Assembly: GCA_964438995.1 (NCBI GenBank)
Contig: CAYTMQ010000009.1
Span: forward strand, 76,804 to 140,803
Direction: 5' to 3'
DNA: 64,000 nucleotides
From: JABMMZ01 sp964438995
Lineage (GTDB): Bacteria; Bacteroidota; Bacteroidia; NS11-12g; UBA955
A program made the translations under genes and the position numbers. Numbering within the stretch: the stretch's first letter is position 1; the number at the start of each line of letters is the position of its first letter. Of this stretch, positions 49,946-57,853 are shown piece by piece. Under the pieces are notes generated by a model that was not told where the DNA came from, did no database searches, and worked only from the letters and a program-made list of their open reading frames with translations.

Positions 49946-50668
49946 TTGAAAAATTTTGCCGATAACCGACTTATTCGTGGATGCATTTATTGTAATGGAT
50001 TGCCTGATACTCGTGACCATGTCCCTTCTAAATGTCTTCTTGAAAAACCCTACCCGGAAAATTTGCCTGTGGTTGGTTGTTGTTATTCATGTAATCAAGG
50101 TTTTTCAAAAGACGAACAGTATTTCATTTGCTTACTTGAATGTGTTCTTTGTGGTTCAACCGACCTAGAAAAAATAGAACGACTTTCAGTTCGTAGAATG
50201 CTAGAAAATACACCTTCACTTAGAAAAAGAATTGAAAACTCAAAAACTAAAGTCAATGGACAAATAGTCTTTATTCCAGAAATGGAACGTATTAATAATG
50301 TTATGTTAAAGCTTGCACAAGGACACTGCGCTTTTGAACTTGGTCAATCATTTAATGCAGAGCCAATCCATTTTTGGAGTGGTCCTTTGTTAATACTCTC
50401 TCAAGAAGAACAAGAAAATTTTAATGCAGCTCATTTTCCACAATTCTTTGGAGAAGTTGGATCTCGAAATATGCAACGTCTTCAGGTTATTCAGATTTCT
50501 AAACTTGATGAGAATGGTAAAGAGCAAATAACGGAAATGATATTTAATGATTGGATTGAGGTACAAAAAGATAGATATAGGTATTTGGCAATAGAAGAAT
50601 TGGGGCAAATAGTAATTAGAATTGTAATATCAGAATACTATGCTTGTGAAGTAGCTTGGAATATATAA
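49946..50668 (+). CDS. HNH-like zinc-binding protein, 240 aa
   Basis: The N-terminal 60 residues have a His-Cys zinc/HNH-like pattern: CIYCNGLPDTRDHVPSKCLL and VVGCCYSCNQGFSKDEQYF, that is two CxxC pairs bracketing a DH motif and an Asn. The rest (RKRIENSKTKVNGQIVFIPE...) has no domain I know. It could be a nuclease of the HNH type with the catalytic His in RDHVP. A TTG start is used. The gene is alone between the TIR-like pair and the first methyltransferase operon. The 344-base gap that follows has a hairpin (GCATAAAG/CTTTATGC at 50751-50774) and the operator described next. Confidence 0.5.
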   Translation: MKNFADNRLIRGCIYCNGLPDTRDHVPSKCLLEKPYPENLPVVGCCYSCNQGFSKDEQYFICLLECVLCGSTDLEKIERLSVRRMLENTPSLRKRIENSKTKVNGQIVFIPEMERINNVMLKLAQGHCAFELGQSFNAEPIHFWSGPLLILSQEEQENFNAAHFPQFFGEVGSRNMQRLQVIQISKLDENGKEQITEMIFNDWIEVQKDRYRYLAIEELGQIVIRIVISEYYACEVAWNI

Positions 50669-50953
50669 AAGTATGGTGCATTGACCAGAAAGTATTTTAT
50701 TTTAAAATGTGAGATTCAAATTTAAAGCTTTGTGTGCTGATACATGCACAGCATAAAGCCAATTAACTTTATGCCAATAGTGTTATGGCCGCTCGTTTGA
50801 CGATAGAAATACTTGAAATTTTATATTATTCTAAGACAATCCTTTTTGACAGGAGACCCAAATATTGAATTTATATGGCATCAAATCTTAAAACCCGAAA
50901 TATAGCTTAAACAATGTTTTCTTTATTTTTCCCCATTTTTGAAATTCTACATT

Positions 50954-50988
50954 ATTATTTAGATTTTCTAAATAATAGTATATCTTTG
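50954..50988 (+). promoter_or_regulatory. Promoter with palindromic operator of the XRE-methyltransferase operon
   Basis: Perfect palindrome ATTATTTAGA-TTT-TCTAAATAAT at 50954-50976 lies just before the -7 element TATCTTTG (50981-50988) and covers the -33 position. The first gene downstream encodes an XRE helix-turn-helix protein, so autoregulation as in restriction-modification controller proteins is likely. Confidence 0.65.
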
Positions 50989-51012
50989 CTAAACAAACGT
51001 TAATTATATAGT

Positions 51013-51234
51013 ATGACGATATTAGGTGAGATATTAACTAAAAAGTCAATTAAAAAAGCTGACGTCTCTCGTAAGACTGGCATTAGTACCTCAAGACTCA
51101 GCCAATTAAGCAACAATGAAACCACAAATTTAAAAGTTGAAGAGCTTTATCTTATCGCATTAGCCATTGACGTTCCACCCGTTGAAATTCTAACCAAAGT
51201 TTGTAATCATTTAAAATTAAAGAAAGTAAAATGA
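51013..51234 (+). CDS. XRE-family regulator, controller-like
   Basis: The 73-aa protein is a single Cro/C1-type helix-turn-helix: EILTKKSIKKADVSRKTGIS then TSRLSQLSNNETTNLKVEELYLIALAIDVP. It is the size of C (controller) proteins that time expression of restriction-modification genes. Its stop overlaps the methyltransferase start (ATGA), and its promoter holds a matching palindrome. Confidence 0.8.
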   Translation: MTILGEILTKKSIKKADVSRKTGISTSRLSQLSNNETTNLKVEELYLIALAIDVPPVEILTKVCNHLKLKKVK

Positions 51235-52463
51235 GCAAACTCAATTTCATAGATTTATTTGCGGGAGCATCAGGTATGTCTGAAGGTTTTATTAAAGCCG
51301 ACCTAAATCCAATTGCTCATATTGAAATGAATGAGGAAGCCTGTTACACTATAAAAACTAGAGCAGCATTTCATTACCTTACTGAGAACAAAAAAATTAA
51401 AATCTACAACGACTATTTACAAGGTAAAATCACAAGAACCGATTTATACAAACAAGTTCCATCAGAAATCTTAGATTCAGTTTTGAATGTTGAAATCACT
51501 GACGAATCAATTAAATCACTTTTTGCTAAAATAAAAAGGCATCAACAAGGAAAACAAATTGACTTAATTATTGGTGGTCCGCCTTGTCAGGCATATTCTT
51601 TATTAGGTAGACACCAAAAAGAAATTGAAAACGACCCAAGAAATAAACTCTATATTCAATACGGTAGATTCCTAAAGGAATTTCAACCCAAAGCTTTTGT
51701 TTTTGAAAATGTCCCAGGATTGCTTAGTGCAAACAAAGGCGAACATTTCAAAAACTTAAAAATCTATTTCAAGAAACTTGGTTATGAAGTCTATCACAAA
51801 ACACTTGATGCTTCTGACTATGGAGTTTTACAAGCAAGAAAAAGAGTAATCATAGTTGGTTGGCTGAAAGAAAATGATAACGGATTTCCCGAAATTGAAA
51901 CACTTCCGAAAAAATATAAAGTTCAAGATGTACTTTATGATTTGCCAAAATTGCAACCAGGCGAAGGCGACAAAGTGATGAAATATGAAAGCAAGAAAAA
52001 TCAATACTTGCAAAAATTTGAATTGAGAAATGGAGTTGACTTTGTAACTCAACACATTTCACGACCACACAACGAAAGAGATTTAGCGATTTACGAATTT
52101 GCAATTGAGAAATGGAATGAAGGAAATGTAAGAGTGAAATATACCGACTTACCGAAAGACTTGCGGACACATAAAAACATGACTTCGTTTTTAGACCGCT
52201 TCAAAGTTGTAAATGGCGAAGGTGTATCACACACAATTGTTGCACACATAGCCAAGGACGGACACTATTACATTCATCCCGACATTGCACAATGTCGTTC
52301 AATATCTGTGAGAGAAGCAGCAAGACTTCAATCTTTTCCTGATGATTTCTATTTTGAAGGATCAAGGTCTGCAGCATTTAAACAAATTGGTAACGCAGTG
52401 CCACCATTAATGGCTTTTGCGATTGCCCAAAAAATGAAAGAATTATTATGCAAGAAGAATTAA
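51231..52463 (+). CDS. DNA cytosine-5 methyltransferase
   Basis: The 410-aa protein is a C5-methyltransferase: motif I FIDLFAGASGMSEGF, motif IV GGPPCQAYS with catalytic Cys119, motif VI ENV at 159-161, motif VIII QARKRVIIVG at 201-210, and motif X near the end (SAAFKQIGNAVPPLMAFAIA). It methylates cytosine in an unknown target sequence. It is overlapped by four bases by the XRE gene and overlaps the GHKL ATPase gene by 16 bases. No cognate endonuclease is recognisable in the operon. Confidence 0.93.
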   Translation: MSKLNFIDLFAGASGMSEGFIKADLNPIAHIEMNEEACYTIKTRAAFHYLTENKKIKIYNDYLQGKITRTDLYKQVPSEILDSVLNVEITDESIKSLFAKIKRHQQGKQIDLIIGGPPCQAYSLLGRHQKEIENDPRNKLYIQYGRFLKEFQPKAFVFENVPGLLSANKGEHFKNLKIYFKKLGYEVYHKTLDASDYGVLQARKRVIIVGWLKENDNGFPEIETLPKKYKVQDVLYDLPKLQPGEGDKVMKYESKKNQYLQKFELRNGVDFVTQHISRPHNERDLAIYEFAIEKWNEGNVRVKYTDLPKDLRTHKNMTSFLDRFKVVNGEGVSHTIVAHIAKDGHYYIHPDIAQCRSISVREAARLQSFPDDFYFEGSRSAAFKQIGNAVPPLMAFAIAQKMKELLCKKN

Positions 52464-54676
52464 AGGAAAAACATTTCAAGCCAAAAGCTCACATACTTAC
52501 TTTACTTGGTGAAGAGCTAATAAAAAGCCCTGTTATGGCCATTTACGAATTAGTAAAAAACAGCTATGACGCAGACGCTAAGAAAGTAGATGTTTACTTT
52601 AAAGATGTTGATGACATTGAAAAAGCAGCAATAATTATTGAAGATGATGGAATTGGAATGACTAGCGAAATTGTTGAAGATGTTTGGCTTGAACCAGGTT
52701 CTGATTTCAGAAAGCCGGTAAACAAATTGGGAGTACGAGAAATTTTTAAATCACCAATTTTTGAAAGAATTCCAATGGGTGAAAAGGGAGTTGGCAGGTT
52801 CGCTGTTCACAAACTTAGCACCAAGATATTGCTAATTTCAAGACCAATTATTATTAAATACAACAAGGATAAAACAGAGATAATTTCAAAGACCTTAGCT
52901 GATTATGAAATTGAATTGTTCATAAATTGGAAAGATTTTAATCAATCTAAACATCTCTCTGATATTCCAATTAAATGGAAACTTAGAAAGGATGAAAATA
53001 GTTTTAGGTTCAAAGAAAAAAGTGGAACATATATTCATTTAAGTGGCTTAAAGGAAACTTGGACTAAAGGCATGGCAAGAGACTTAAAGGGTCATACAAT
53101 CTCTATGCTATCTCCAAAAGTAACAGAAAATAATTTTAAAATAAACCTCAGTTTTGATAATCAATGGTTGACAGATTTTCCCTCCGCAAGCGGCATATTG
53201 GAAGAATCGCCATTTAAACTTTATGCCTTAATTGATGAGAATTACAACTTGACTTTTGAGTATGAGTTCTCCTTGAAAAACAACCAAAAAATTGGAACGA
53301 GATTAATAAATGACAAGGAAAACTCCAACTTATTTGAGAAAAATGTAAAAGGAAATATCAAACCCTATTTACGTAGAGAACTTGAACAAAAAGAATATCC
53401 AAAAGATGTTTTAGAAAAGATGCTTCTTGAATTTGATGAGACGGATACAATTCCATTCGGAAGCTTATTGTTTGAACTAAATACTTTTGATTTAGATACT
53501 GATTCTTTAAGGGATTATGCATCAGAACCTCAGTTAATAAAAAAAATACTCAAAGAAAACTCTGGAATTAAAGTTTACAAAGGAGACCTGAGAGTTTTTG
53601 ATTACGGTGAAAAGGGAAGCGATTGGTTAGGTATAGATTTGAAAAGGGTTCAAGATCCAAGTTGGTTTTCAAATAACCTTGTAATTGGATATGTTTATCT
53701 CGACTCTGAAAAATCTAGCCCACTTGTAGAAAAGACAAATAGGGAGGGTTTCGTTGAAAACAAATCCTTTATTCTATTTAAATATATTTTGGATTACATA
53801 CTTACACAATTTCAATCAGAGAGAAGGAAAGACAGGGAAAGATGGTTTAGACTAAATAAAAAAGAAACCAGACTTCTTTTCGATGAAAAAATAAGTCTAT
53901 TTAAACAAATTCTAGAAGATGCTGACCTTGACAATACCGAGAAGAAAAAGAAAATTTTAGAAGAAGCTGAATCGATTGAAAGAAAATATGAAGAAGATAA
54001 AAAGATTTTACTAATCCCTGCGGGTGTTGGCATGACAGCTTCGGTTGCTCTACATGAAATCGAAAAACTTGTTCCAAGAATGGAAGAAACCGTTAGGTCA
54101 ACTCCTTTAAAAAAGGAATTAATTACAGACCAAGTTGAGGAACTAAAACAATACACAGAAGGAATAATTTCTGTTCTTAGAAAGGGAGGAGACCAACCTG
54201 TAAATGTTACTGAATCTGTAAATCGGGCATTCAATAATTACAAACTCAAATTGGCAGACCGTAAAATAGTATATACAATTGATATTGCTGATTCCGTTGA
54301 TTCAATTAAATGTGACAAGAGATTTTTTATAACAGTCATAATGAATTTAATTGACAATAGTATTTATTGGTTGGACACTGTTTATAAAGTCACGAAGGGA
54401 ATCTACCTAAAGGCAATTAGGACAAACGATTCAGTGACTATAATATTTGCGGATAACGGCCCAGGATTTAAGGACGATATTTCAGAACTAATAAGACCAT
54501 TTTTTTCTCGGAAGTCAGATGGTATTGGTATTGGGCTATATCTTGTCGATACAATAATGTTGAAATATGGGAAATTTGAAATTATTACAAGTGCCGAGGA
54601 TAAAGCTGAAATTGGAGTTCCAAGCAAATTTGATGGAGCAATCGTAAAACTAGTATTTAACAAAAATCAATTATGA
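52448..54676 (+). CDS. Double GHKL ATPase with histidine-kinase-like C-terminus
   Basis: The 742-aa protein has two GHKL ATP-binding domains. The N-terminal one is Hsp90/MutL/MORC-like (ELVKNSYDADAKKV with Asn38, DDGIGM at 66-71, GEKGVGRFAV at 111-120). The C-terminal one is kinase-like: an H-box-like helix MTASVALHEIEKL with His536, then N box MNLIDNSIYW (Asn637), G1 ADNGPGF and G2 GIGIGLYLVD. In between are beta-rich and coiled segments. It has no membrane segment or sensor domain of a known type. The next gene, overlapping by four bases, encodes a receiver-like protein, so the pair looks like a cytoplasmic two-component switch in a methyltransferase operon. Confidence 0.8.
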   Translation: MQEELKEKHFKPKAHILTLLGEELIKSPVMAIYELVKNSYDADAKKVDVYFKDVDDIEKAAIIIEDDGIGMTSEIVEDVWLEPGSDFRKPVNKLGVREIFKSPIFERIPMGEKGVGRFAVHKLSTKILLISRPIIIKYNKDKTEIISKTLADYEIELFINWKDFNQSKHLSDIPIKWKLRKDENSFRFKEKSGTYIHLSGLKETWTKGMARDLKGHTISMLSPKVTENNFKINLSFDNQWLTDFPSASGILEESPFKLYALIDENYNLTFEYEFSLKNNQKIGTRLINDKENSNLFEKNVKGNIKPYLRRELEQKEYPKDVLEKMLLEFDETDTIPFGSLLFELNTFDLDTDSLRDYASEPQLIKKILKENSGIKVYKGDLRVFDYGEKGSDWLGIDLKRVQDPSWFSNNLVIGYVYLDSEKSSPLVEKTNREGFVENKSFILFKYILDYILTQFQSERRKDRERWFRLNKKETRLLFDEKISLFKQILEDADLDNTEKKKKILEEAESIERKYEEDKKILLIPAGVGMTASVALHEIEKLVPRMEETVRSTPLKKELITDQVEELKQYTEGIISVLRKGGDQPVNVTESVNRAFNNYKLKLADRKIVYTIDIADSVDSIKCDKRFFITVIMNLIDNSIYWLDTVYKVTKGIYLKAIRTNDSVTIIFADNGPGFKDDISELIRPFFSRKSDGIGIGLYLVDTIMLKYGKFEIITSAEDKAEIGVPSKFDGAIVKLVFNKNQL

Positions 54677-55947
54677 TAAATTACTTTGAACCAAGCGTAA
54701 TAGTCGTTGATGATGTGCAGGATGAAATTAATGGAATTTTAGATATTTATTCTTCTAAGAATATTGGATGTAAACTTTTCAACCCAGACCTAATTGAAGG
54801 CGACACCATGCCTGAAAAGCCATTCGCAGATGTAACTTTAATCTACCTCGATTTGTTTTATTCGGACAAATTTGATGCTGAACAATCATGCAATTGGGTT
54901 AGAACAATTATTCCTGAAAAATCTTTCTATGTAATTGTATTTTGGACAAAAGACCCAAGCAAAGCAAATGAAGTACTTGAACTTTTAATCAAAAAAAACA
55001 GGACACCATTTCTGTATTTTATTGAATCAAAATCTGATTATTTGGAAGGGGCTAAAAAATATAATTTTTCCTCTTTAGTAAATAAAATTCAAAAAAGTTG
55101 CTCTGATACACCAGCAATTGAAGAAATACTTCTTTGGAAAAAATCAATTAAACTTTCAACCAACGAGGTTTTAGGGCATCTTGCTAAACAACCCAATAAT
55201 ATTGCAGAAAAACTAAAAAAAATAATCTTATCTCATGGTGGAAAATCAATTATTGGATTTGACGAACATCAGAAAAGAAACATATTATTTGATGCTTTAG
55301 ATATTGTACTTACCTCAAATACAAAAAAAAATGTTTTAGATGATGTCAGCGAATTAAACAAAGCAAAATTGTATGATTTAACTGCACCTATTAAAGCAGA
55401 ACCTGATAAAGAATTAAATAGTTGGTTTCATTTTAAGTTACAATCTGAAATTAAATCTGGTCATATTATTCCTGGGTTGATTTGCGAATTCCAAGAAAAC
55501 AATTGGAAAAAACTTTATTCTATACAAGACGATAAAGATGTAACTGAATACATCAGCAAACAAAATGGTGAAAAAACAAAAATCAGTAACATTACTTTAG
55601 TGTTGTCTCGACCATGCGATATTGCACAAAAAAAATTCGGTAAAAACATTAAACTGTTAAGTGGGTTAAAAATTACTAATCCAGTTAGAAAAAACAATGA
55701 AAAGATGGAATTTCAAGGAGGTTCATCTAAACTAGATTCATTGAAGATATATGACCACCTCTATTTCACAGAAGAAGAGAATGATGTTACACTTATGTTT
55801 GATTTCCGTTATTCATTTTCAGTTCCCGAAGATATTTTTGCAAATGAATTCACAAGTATTAAAATATTCAACAAAGAGCTACTTTCTGAAATTCAAGTTG
55901 AATATAGCAGTTATTCCAGCAGACTTGGAATTACTCAAATAATTTAG
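54673..55947 (+). CDS. Receiver-like protein with unknown C-terminal domain, 424 aa
   Basis: The N-terminal 120 residues follow a receiver domain: PSVIVVDDVQDEINGIL (acidic pair at 13-14), LIYLDLFYSD with Asp60 at the phospho-acceptor place, and FYVIVFWTKDPSKANEV. The large remainder (about 150-424) has no domain I know; it is rich in Lys and holds a conserved-looking SRPCDIAQKKFG segment and a C-terminal YSSYSSRLGITQII. It is the last gene of the operon and the best candidate for an output module, but I see no nuclease motif. Confidence 0.65.
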   Translation: MINYFEPSVIVVDDVQDEINGILDIYSSKNIGCKLFNPDLIEGDTMPEKPFADVTLIYLDLFYSDKFDAEQSCNWVRTIIPEKSFYVIVFWTKDPSKANEVLELLIKKNRTPFLYFIESKSDYLEGAKKYNFSSLVNKIQKSCSDTPAIEEILLWKKSIKLSTNEVLGHLAKQPNNIAEKLKKIILSHGGKSIIGFDEHQKRNILFDALDIVLTSNTKKNVLDDVSELNKAKLYDLTAPIKAEPDKELNSWFHFKLQSEIKSGHIIPGLICEFQENNWKKLYSIQDDKDVTEYISKQNGEKTKISNITLVLSRPCDIAQKKFGKNIKLLSGLKITNPVRKNNEKMEFQGGSSKLDSLKIYDHLYFTEEENDVTLMFDFRYSFSVPEDIFANEFTSIKIFNKELLSEIQVEYSSYSSRLGITQII

Positions 55948-56187
55948 TCTACAATTTTGTAAGAACAATTTAAAACTCCACATGCAAGCCCTAGTCTCGA
56001 CCAATGTTTTTTAATGGATTTTGTAAATCCCACAATGATAAAAAATGGCATTTAAAGTGCTATACCGTTTAAGATTTAATAGAGTTTAATGGCTAATTAC
56101 ATTTTAAAACTAATGCTAATGATTCACATTTTATTTTAATAACTATACTGAAGACAATCGCCACCCAAACTTTGTTGAAAACTTCAT

Positions 56188-56204
56188 TGGACTTTTTTTG
56201 TCCA
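56188..56204. promoter_or_regulatory. Candidate operator of the second methyltransferase operon
   Basis: TGGACTTTTTTTGTCCA has 5-base arms around T7 and overlaps the -33 position of the promoter whose -7 element TATTTTTG is at 56220-56227. A further TTGGACAA lies just downstream. The XRE protein encoded next is a plausible ligand. The interval 55948-56244 otherwise holds nothing I can name. Confidence 0.45.
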
Positions 56205-56219
56205 TAAGTTTTTTATTTT

Positions 56220-56227
56220 TATTTTTG
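56220..56227 (+). promoter_or_regulatory. -7 element of the second methyltransferase operon
   Basis: TATTTTTG, 17 bases before the ATG at 56245. Confidence 0.45.
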
Positions 56228-56244
56228 GACAAGATTTGACCAAT

Positions 56245-56571
56245 ATGGCAACTATTAAAAAGACAATATCATTTGGAGAACAACTTAGGAATCTGAGAGA
56301 GGAAGCAAGCTTAACCTTGAAATTTGTTTCAGAACAAATTAATATAGACACTTCTCTTCTAGCCAAAATTGAACGTAATGAAAGACAACCAACAAAACAA
56401 ATTATCAAGCAGGTTGCTGATTTTTTTAAAGTCGACGAAAAAGAATTACAAAATGATTTTTTAAGTGATATCATCGCTTATAAAATTCTTGATGAAGAAG
56501 CTGATGTAAGTATCTTAAAAGTAGCAGAGGAAAAAGTAAAATACCTTAAAACTGTGCATTATGGAAAATGA
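56245..56571 (+). CDS. XRE-family regulator of the Sau3AI-like system
   Basis: The 108-aa protein has an XRE helix-turn-helix, SFGEQLRNLREEASLTLKFV then SEQINIDTSLLAKIERNERQPTKQIIKQVADFFKVDE, and a short acidic tail. It should control the methyltransferase and nuclease genes downstream. The ATG at 56245 (MATIKK) is chosen over a TTG nine bases upstream. It overlaps the methyltransferase gene by 11 bases. Confidence 0.83.
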   Translation: MATIKKTISFGEQLRNLREEASLTLKFVSEQINIDTSLLAKIERNERQPTKQIIKQVADFFKVDEKELQNDFLSDIIAYKILDEEADVSILKVAEEKVKYLKTVHYGK

Positions 56572-57853
56572 AATTAAAGTAGTAGAATTATTTGCAGGTG
56601 TTGGAGGTTTTCGTCTCGGGCTAGAAGGATGGGACGGGAAATCTGCTTCATCTGGGTATACAAGAACACTTAAATCGCCTTACAAAGTGGTTTGGAGTAA
56701 CCAATGGGAACCATCAACAAAAACGCAACACGCTTCTTTGGTTTACGAAAATCGTTTTGGAAAAAACGGACATTCTAATGAAGACATTGCTCAAGTGGAT
56801 GTTTCAAATATCCCTGACCATGACTTGTTGGTTGGAGGGTTTCCATGTCAAGATTATTCGGTTGCAACCACATTGAAAAATTCCAAAGGACTTATCGGGA
56901 AAAAAGGTGTTTTGTGGTGGAGCATTCACAAAATACTTTCTGAAAAGAAGAATAAACCAAAGTATTTATTTCTTGAAAACGTTGACAGGTTGCTCATTTC
57001 TCCATCGGGTCAACGAGGACGAGACTTTGCTATAATTTTACAGAGTTTAAATGAATTGGGTTATGCTGTTGAGTGGAGAGTAATAAATGCAGCAGATTTT
57101 GGGATGCCACAAAGACGTAGAAGAATATTTATCTTAGCTTACTTGAAAGGCACAAACGTTTATGAAAGTATAAAAAGTGTTTCTCCTACGGAATGGATTT
57201 TAGAAGAAGGAACTTTAGCTGAAGCTTTTCCAGTAACATCAGAAAACGCTTTACTGTCTACCGAATTTAAACTCAAAGGTGATATCGTTTCAATTTCTGA
57301 AAATTTCAACAAAGGCGGGACAGTTGGGCTTTTTGAAAATACAGGTATAATGATTGATGGGTTGGTTACAACGCTTAAAACTCAACCAAATTATAATGGG
57401 AAATACACAATTTTGAGCGACCTTATACTTAACGGAGAAGTAACATCTGATTTTTATATTGATAAAAACGACTTAGACAAATGGACTTATCTAAAAGGAC
57501 CGAAAAAGGAATTGCGCACAAACGCACAAGGATTTGAATACAATTACTCTGAAGGTGGAATGATATTTCCTGATCCATTAGACAAGCCATCTAGAACAAT
57601 TATCACAGGAGAAGGAGGGAAATCACCTTCTAGATTTAAACATGTTATTCAAACACCAAATGGTTATAGAAGACTTTCACCTATTGAACTTGAACGTTTA
57701 AATATGTTCCCAGACGACCACACAAAACTAGATGGAGTATCAGATACTAAAAGAGCTTTTTTTATGGGAAATGCTTTGGTAGTTGGAGTAATAGAGAAAA
57801 TTGGGATAAAATTAAATGAAAAAATTAAAATATGTCAACCAGCAACTTTGTAG
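56561..57853 (+). CDS. DNA cytosine-5 methyltransferase (Sau3AI-like system)
   Basis: The 430-aa protein has motif I VVELFAGVGGFRLGLEGW, motif IV GGFPCQDYSVA with catalytic Cys96, motif VI ENV at 139-141 and motif VIII QRRRRIFI at 184-191, with a long target-recognition region and a motif IX/X end (RLSPIELERLNMFPDDHT, KRAFFMGNALVVGVIEKIG). Its partner nuclease two genes on is MutH/Sau3AI-like, so the expected target is GATC with modification of the C (inference). The gene overlaps its neighbours on both sides. Confidence 0.93.
   Translation: MENEIKVVELFAGVGGFRLGLEGWDGKSASSGYTRTLKSPYKVVWSNQWEPSTKTQHASLVYENRFGKNGHSNEDIAQVDVSNIPDHDLLVGGFPCQDYSVATTLKNSKGLIGKKGVLWWSIHKILSEKKNKPKYLFLENVDRLLISPSGQRGRDFAIILQSLNELGYAVEWRVINAADFGMPQRRRRIFILAYLKGTNVYESIKSVSPTEWILEEGTLAEAFPVTSENALLSTEFKLKGDIVSISENFNKGGTVGLFENTGIMIDGLVTTLKTQPNYNGKYTILSDLILNGEVTSDFYIDKNDLDKWTYLKGPKKELRTNAQGFEYNYSEGGMIFPDPLDKPSRTIITGEGGKSPSRFKHVIQTPNGYRRLSPIELERLNMFPDDHTKLDGVSDTKRAFFMGNALVVGVIEKIGIKLNEKIKICQPATL

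Noticed and set aside
38371..51012. Prophage or conjugative element as the origin of the accessory region
   Set aside because: No phage structural, portal, terminase, relaxase or mating-pair gene is visible, and no tyrosine or serine integrase lies in the window.
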